Both the position numbers and the translations under genes were made by a program. The notes under the pieces are model-generated. The model searched no databases. It was not told the origin of the DNA and was given only the letters and a program-made list of their open reading frames with translations. Shown here in pieces: positions 56,560 to 59,647 of a stretch of 59,647 nucleotides of DNA. Each line of letters opens with the position of its first letter. The stretch's first letter is position 1. The DNA comes from an uncultured Saprospiraceae bacterium (GTDB lineage: Bacteria; Bacteroidota; Bacteroidia; Chitinophagales; Saprospiraceae), in assembly GCA_938045585.1 (NCBI GenBank), contig CALIAU010000038.1, positions 1 through 59,647 on the forward strand, given 5' to 3'.

Positions 56560-59166
56560 TTGAATCGCGGAAAACTTATTCTAATATTATTTTTCTTTTT
56601 TATCCCTTTCCGTTTAGCTGCTCAGCTTAACACACCCTTAGATTTAAAAGTCCAAGATTTCAAAACTCTAGCCTTATTTAAAGAAATAGAAAATCAAACA
56701 GAGTACCTTTTTAATTACAACCCAGCTGATCTTGAACAATCTATATTTATTCCCAAGAAATCCAGTTATACAATTGAGGGCATTCTTGAAATCCTCTGTG
56801 ATAAAAATAATCTTAGGTATGAACTGAATGAGAATTCCATCTTTCTCATAAGTAATTCAAAACAGAGACCTAAAAATAAGAACAAACAATTCTACACCAT
56901 TCATGGCTATATACAAGATACATTATCTCAGGAGAGACTAATCGGTGCCCATGTTGTTGAAACAAATATTGCCAAAGGAACAAACAGTAATGCCTTTGGA
57001 TTCTTTAGTATGCATCTTCCAGAAGGACAGGCACAACTTTTTATATCCTACATAGGCTACCAAGATCAAAACATACCCATTCACATTTATAAAGATACGA
57101 CGTTGATAATTCAAATGCATCATGATGAATACTTTGAACAAATCATCATTCGTTCTGAATCTAAAAAAGCATCTGAATCTTCTGCAATGAGTAAAATTGA
57201 TCTCAGCCAAAAACAGCTAAATATCAATCCCACCCTCTTTGGAGAAAACGATGTTCTCAAATCTCTAGAAAGTTTACCAGGGGTGCATAGCTCAAACAAC
57301 TTACAGTCCGGCATCCTAGTTCGAGGTGGTTCTCAAGATCAAAATTTAATACTATTGGATGGAGTTCCACTCTATAATACTGCACATGTTGGAGGTCTCT
57401 ATTCTATTTTTAATAGTGATTTAATAAAGCAGACATCCCTAAGTAAAGGAGCTTTTCCTGCTCGCTATGGGGGTAGGCTTTCATCTGTTGTTGACATCCG
57501 TCTAAATGATGGTGACTTGAATCAGATTCACGGTAATTTCGCACTGAATCTTATTGCTTCCAAATTCACTTTAGAAGGTCCTCTTGTAAAAGAAAAGACG
57601 TCATTTATTTTATCCGGGAGAAGGTCTTATGCAGACATATTGACTCGTAGTCTATTTAACGCGGAACCCAATGATACTGTAGCGCCTACATTTAATTTTC
57701 ATGACATCAACTTTAAGGTCCAGCACATATTAAATAAAAAGCATCGACTGTATTTCAATGTATACTCAGGAAATGATGCATATGGTATAAGAGAGGTGAA
57801 AAATAATAAGTCGGAAGATGTACTTGTGGCTTGGAGTAATAATTTGATAGGTGCTAGATGGAATTGGGAAGTATCGAAGAAGTTATTTATGCATACAAAT
57901 TTAAGCTACCTCCGATTTAAACAAGGTATTAATTATAGCTTTGAAGAGTTCTTTCCCGAAGGGACACAGTTAACAGAAAATGATTTCAAATCTCAAATAC
58001 AAGACTATGCCCTACGTTTACATTTTGACTATATACCTAACTTAAAACACTTCGTGCGCTTTGGCTTAGAAATGCAGCACCATAGATATAATCCAGGGGA
58101 TTCAAAGCAAGGTTTTGTAAACCCCACTGTTCAGCTAGACACTCTCATACAAAGGCCTGAAATCAAATCTCAAGAAATCAATGCATACATAGAAGACGAT
58201 ATTCATTTGGGCAAATTAAAACTAAATCTGGGCTTGCATAGTTCCGCTTTCTTAGTATCTGAAACCATATACCCCTCATTACAAGCAAGAATTTCATCGC
58301 GCTATGCTCTTACCCCTAATCTATCGATGAAAGCAGCATTTTCGCAGATGAGTCAATTTAATTACTATGTGACATCCAATACAAATACATTTATATCAGA
58401 TCTATGGGTAACTACGACGGATAGGATCAAACCACAAAACAGTTGGCAAACAGTTTTAGGTATCGTCTATTCTCCTGCAAGTAACTACGAGTTAAGCACT
58501 GAATTATACTATAAAAAAATGAAGAATGTATTGACGTTTCGAGATGGTGCGGAAATCATTTTTAGCTCCTTTGATCCAGACTGGGAAAGCTCTGTTGTTC
58601 AAGGTAAAGGAGAGGCTTATGGTATCGAATTTTTTGCGAAAAAAAATAAAGGGAAAATCAATGGATGGACTTCTTATACGCTCGCAAGAAATTTGAGACA
58701 ATTTGAAGGTATTAACGATGGCGAACTCTTTTCTGATAAATATGATATCAGGCATAAGTTCTCAATCACCGGTACCTATTCCTTAAAAGAAGGAATTCAG
58801 TTTTCTTTACATTGGCATTATCTATCAGGCAGATTTACAACTTTACCCAATATAAATGTTCCATCAAAATTAATTGTAAATAATCCAAACATAGAAAATC
58901 CGTTTATCAATTTGGCGGATACTGCAGTAAACACTCGAAGAAATAATCACCAGTTTTCTGATACACATCGACTGGATATTTCTTTTGATTTTATTAAACG
59001 AAAAAAGCGCTATACAAGGACATGGTCCCTAGGTGTATACAATGCTTATTTTGCGCAAGACCCACTAACCATTCAAGAACGGCGTAATGATAATGGAGAA
59101 AGAGAGTTTGTTGAATTATCCATCCTACCAATTCTACCCTCTATATCCTATCGGATTGATTTTTAG
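56560..59166 (+). CDS. TonB-dependent receptor with STN signalling domain (TTG start)
   Basis: It starts with TTG at 56560 (MNRGKLILILFFFFIPFRLAA, a good signal peptide), 16 bp after the FecR stop. An STN domain (about 25-105: FKTLALFKEIENQTEYLFNYNP) precedes a CarboxypepD_reg-like domain (about 112-195), the plug (about 215-320: ILVRGGSQDQNLILLDGVPLYN) and the barrel, which ends in Phe (SYRIDF). The total is 868 residues. It is a paralogue of the receptor at 52298 but adds the STN domain required for FecR-mediated signalling. It is therefore the sensor-transporter of the locus. Substrate unknown. Confidence 0.93.
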   Translation: MNRGKLILILFFFFIPFRLAAQLNTPLDLKVQDFKTLALFKEIENQTEYLFNYNPADLEQSIFIPKKSSYTIEGILEILCDKNNLRYELNENSIFLISNSKQRPKNKNKQFYTIHGYIQDTLSQERLIGAHVVETNIAKGTNSNAFGFFSMHLPEGQAQLFISYIGYQDQNIPIHIYKDTTLIIQMHHDEYFEQIIIRSESKKASESSAMSKIDLSQKQLNINPTLFGENDVLKSLESLPGVHSSNNLQSGILVRGGSQDQNLILLDGVPLYNTAHVGGLYSIFNSDLIKQTSLSKGAFPARYGGRLSSVVDIRLNDGDLNQIHGNFALNLIASKFTLEGPLVKEKTSFILSGRRSYADILTRSLFNAEPNDTVAPTFNFHDINFKVQHILNKKHRLYFNVYSGNDAYGIREVKNNKSEDVLVAWSNNLIGARWNWEVSKKLFMHTNLSYLRFKQGINYSFEEFFPEGTQLTENDFKSQIQDYALRLHFDYIPNLKHFVRFGLEMQHHRYNPGDSKQGFVNPTVQLDTLIQRPEIKSQEINAYIEDDIHLGKLKLNLGLHSSAFLVSETIYPSLQARISSRYALTPNLSMKAAFSQMSQFNYYVTSNTNTFISDLWVTTTDRIKPQNSWQTVLGIVYSPASNYELSTELYYKKMKNVLTFRDGAEIIFSSFDPDWESSVVQGKGEAYGIEFFAKKNKGKINGWTSYTLARNLRQFEGINDGELFSDKYDIRHKFSITGTYSLKEGIQFSLHWHYLSGRFTTLPNINVPSKLIVNNPNIENPFINLADTAVNTRRNNHQFSDTHRLDISFDFIKRKKRYTRTWSLGVYNAYFAQDPLTIQERRNDNGEREFVELSILPILPSISYRIDF

Positions 59167-59218
59167 TGTGTCAAGATAATTAGCTCTTGTTTAGTGCTTT
59201 CTTATTGTTTTGAGCTGA

Positions 59219-59259
59219 TTAAAAAACAAAGCCTCTGCAAATACATGATTTACAGAGGC
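59219..59259 (-). terminator. Rho-independent terminator of tRNA-Lys
   Basis: On the minus strand, GCCTCTG and CAGAGGC form a 7-bp stem (59253-59259 with 59231-59237) with a 15-nt loop. It is followed by a T-rich tract (TTTGTTTTTT). It lies immediately 3' of the tRNA gene. Confidence 0.8.
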
Positions 59260-59264
59260 TTGTG

Positions 59265-59337
59265 TGATCGGTCTGGGGCTCGAACCCAGGACCCACGCCT
59301 TAAAAGGGCGTTGCTCTACCAACTGAGCTAACCGATC
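59265..59337 (-). tRNA. tRNA-Lys (UUU)
   Basis: The 73-nt minus-strand sequence folds into a full cloverleaf. The acceptor stem pairs GATCGGT with ACCGATC, the D-arm is GCTC/GAGC, and the anticodon stem ACGCC/GGCGT holds the loop CTTTTAA (anticodon TTT). The T-arm CTGGG/CCCAG holds TTCGAGC, and the discriminator base is A. No CCA is encoded. A strong terminator follows. Confidence 0.97.
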
Positions 59338-59452
59338 AGTCTTCGTAAAGAGCTGCAAAGATAAATTCTATTTTGAATTTGTCATATCAAATGGAATAAA
59401 ATAAGCAATTTTTTAAAGTGGAAGATGAAATGTGCTAAAAGTGGACGGAGGT

Positions 59453-59508
59453 GACTAACGGACTAACGGACTAACGGACTAACGGACTAACGGACTAACG
59501 GACTAACG
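59453..59508. repeat. 8-bp microsatellite, seven perfect units
   Basis: GACTAACG is repeated seven times without error over 56 bp, between the tRNA-Lys gene and the window end. The following ~90 bp contain a looser repeat: ACTGATTYTAGTT occurs twice and AGTTGTCAGTT occurs twice. No protein-coding sense is seen. A perfect array of this kind may vary in length between strains. Confidence 0.9.
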
Positions 59509-59602
59509 GTCAACTCCTAAAAACAGTTGTCAGTTTTTTTAGTTAATTACTGATTCTAGTTTCCTGTTTTATATTCTACTGATTTTAGTTGTCAGTTCTA
59601 AT

Positions 59603-59647
59603 TTACTCCTTTTTTTTCTTTGACGCCATCTCTTCTTTAAAGGCCAT
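59603..59647 (-). CDS. Possible 3' end of a gene running in from the right
   Basis: On the minus strand an open frame enters from the window edge and ends at a TAA at 59603-59605, encoding a Lys/Glu-rich tail (MAFKEEMASKKKKE). It is too short to identify and may simply be chance. Confidence 0.25.
   Translation of the reverse strand: MAFKEEMASKKKKE

Noticed and set aside
59167-59264. A second DUF4249 lipoprotein after the STN receptor
   Set aside because: Only a short gap and the tRNA terminator follow; no lipoprotein frame exists.
59453-59508. CRISPR array
   Set aside because: The unit is only 8 bp with no spacers, and no cas genes are in the window; it is a simple tandem repeat.

Overview
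The window looks like chromosomal DNA of an AT-rich (roughly 37% GC by eye) member of the Bacteroidota, most likely a marine or sludge Saprospirales/Lewinella-type organism. Several secreted proteins end in a type IX secretion (T9SS, Por) sorting domain. The ECF sigma factors, FecR/DUF4974 anti-sigma factor, CarboxypepD_reg-like TonB receptors, DUF4249 lipoprotein, split propionyl-CoA carboxylase and TAnnTTTG-type promoters are also typical of this phylum. The order-level assignment is inference.

Layout. (1) 1-3.5 kb is an accessory patch: two tyrosine recombinases, a small treble-clef protein, an orphan XRE regulator and a perfect 14-bp palindrome. (2) 3.5-6.5 kb holds a frameshifted NRAMP-fold transporter, a short-chain dehydrogenase and a TIM-barrel epimerase-like lipoprotein. 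(3) 6.5-21 kb holds large secreted proteins (a dockerin protein, a Cys-rich repeat protein, a 14-repeat FG-GAP protein), a serine hydrolase with an SUI1/eIF1-like gene, and a lipoprotein / ECF sigma / envelope-spanning anti-sigma-like cassette (13.1-16.5 kb). (4) 21-27 kb is one giant alpha-2-macroglobulin with an intact thioester motif and a TonB-plug-like insert, followed by a REP-like hairpin cluster. (5) 27.7-31.2 kb is the BCCP / biotin carboxylase / carboxyltransferase operon. (6) 31.7-35 kb is a LytTR response regulator with a 7TM-DISM histidine kinase. (7) 35-38.2 kb is a DUF1501/DUF1800 pair. (8) 38.4-40.8 kb is a CstB-like persulfide dioxygenase-rhodanese with two half-size YeeE/YedE sulfur transporters. 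(9) 40.8-51.4 kb is mostly housekeeping and single genes: TesB, BLUF photosensor, cohesin-containing T9SS protein, RibB(A), PaaI-like thioesterase, OmpA lipoprotein, enoyl-CoA hydratase, DUF3667 and DUF1573. (10) 51.6-59.2 kb is a cell-surface signalling locus: ECF sigma, TonB receptor, DUF4249 lipoprotein, FecR, and a second TonB receptor with an STN signalling domain. A tRNA-Lys with its terminator and an 8-bp microsatellite close the window.

The strongest candidate for a less-described system is the 13.1-16.5 kb cassette. It encodes an ECF sigma factor translationally coupled to one polypeptide with a short cytosolic head, one inner-membrane helix, a ~220-residue disordered periplasmic linker and an outer-membrane beta-barrel. 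It is preceded by a lipoprotein made of four Cys-bracketed ~88-residue acidic repeats. The sigma/barrel pair resembles the dual membrane-spanning anti-sigma factors known from Bacteroides; the repeat lipoprotein is unrecognised. Other points worth checking are the NRAMP homologue lacking both metal-binding motifs, the RibBA with a dead GTP cyclohydrolase II half, the Tat signal plus T9SS domain on one DUF1501 protein, and a family of AAA-triloop GC hairpins in convergent or tandem intergenic regions.
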